Source: Pseudonocardia sp. HH130629-09 (GTDB lineage: Bacteria > Actinomycetota > Actinomycetes > Mycobacteriales > Pseudonocardiaceae). From it: 64,000 bases of DNA. The notes under the pieces were generated by a model, which saw nothing but the letters and a program-made list of their open reading frames with translations, was not told the DNA's origin and searched no databases. A program made the position numbers and the translations under genes. The stretch covers positions 806,001 through 870,000 of the forward strand of contig NZ_CP011868.1 of the NCBI RefSeq assembly GCF_001294645.1. The letters are read 5' to 3'. Positions 63,953-64,000 of this stretch are shown in pieces. The number at the start of each line of letters is the position of its first letter. Positions within the stretch are counted from its first letter, which is position 1.

Positions 63953-64000
63953 GAACCCTCCACGATCTCGGGGGAACCGCAGCGGGCCAGGATGGGTCGG

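Larger units (their letters stand above)
62711..63981 (+). mobile_element. IS3-family insertion sequence, copy B
   Basis: 1271 bp, same length and proteins as copy A but in opposite orientation. Ends are TGCGGTTCCCCC... at 62711 and ...GGGGGAACCGCA at 63981. A 3-bp target duplication GCG flanks it (62708-62710 and 63982-63984), as expected for IS3 elements. It therefore looks like a recent simple insertion. Confidence 0.94.

Noticed and set aside
63985..64000. Ten-base match of the right flank of IS3 copy B (GATGGGTCGG) to sequence near 48350
   Set aside because: Too short to be meaningful in DNA of this composition, and it runs into the window edge.

Overview
The window is high-GC DNA from an actinomycete, most likely Pseudonocardia or a close relative in the Pseudonocardiaceae. 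The support is indirect: very GC-rich third codon positions, frequent GTG starts, 4-nt 'GTGA' gene overlaps, an actinobacterial integration host factor (mIHF), DUF5703, DUF3090 and SCO1664-family genes, a SigC-like ECF sigma factor and an MftD homologue. The genus is inferred from protein style and was not tested by database search.

Layout. 1-5.1 kb: end of a DedA-like gene, an HtrA-type protease, a thiolase, and a yybP-ykoY (Mn2+) riboswitch in front of a GDT1-type exporter fused to a methyltransferase-like membrane domain. 5.1-8.1 kb: sulfur scavenging genes sfnB and sfnG, each with its own 23-residue cysteine-containing leader peptide. 8.2-10 kb: an APC permease broken by three single-base frameshifts. 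10.1-16.9 kb: a tripartite tricarboxylate transporter operon with two TctC proteins, divergent from a CitA/CitB-like two-component system. 16.9-21.4 kb: an alpha/beta hydrolase and a four-gene betaine/choline-type ABC importer. 21.5-25.9 kb: mihF, an NTF2-like protein, type II NADH dehydrogenase and asparagine synthetase. 25.9-30.5 kb: a siderophore import operon (binding protein, two permeases, ATPase fused to an FMN split-barrel domain) with a candidate iron box over its promoter. 30.6-36 kb: a very large LCP-family protein, a lipoprotein and a LytTR response regulator. 36.4-47.6 kb: MftD homologue, SDR, PepSY/DUF5134/SigC group, a DegT aminotransferase divergent from a GMC oxidoreductase, an MFS transporter and an aminotransferase.

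48-51.9 kb is a decayed mobile region beside tRNA-Leu(GAG). It holds two truncated IS481-type transposases, a truncated MFS gene, an intact IS3-family element and the C-terminal part of a large serine recombinase whose frame runs through the tRNA. 52-62.7 kb returns to chromosomal genes: an M20 peptidase, SDR, VOC, DUF5703, an aldo/keto reductase, the uppP-phosphomutase-DUF3090-SCO1664 block, a HelD-like helicase and an epoxide-hydrolase-like enzyme. A second, inverted copy of the IS3 element closes the window. The two copies are each 1271 bp and enclose about 12.4 kb.

The most interesting points are the paired sulfur leader peptides, the riboswitch-controlled GDT1 fusion, the ATPase/FMN-barrel fusion, the MftD homologue without visible mycofactocin genes, and the island at tRNA-Leu. 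I saw no CRISPR array, rRNA or replication origin.
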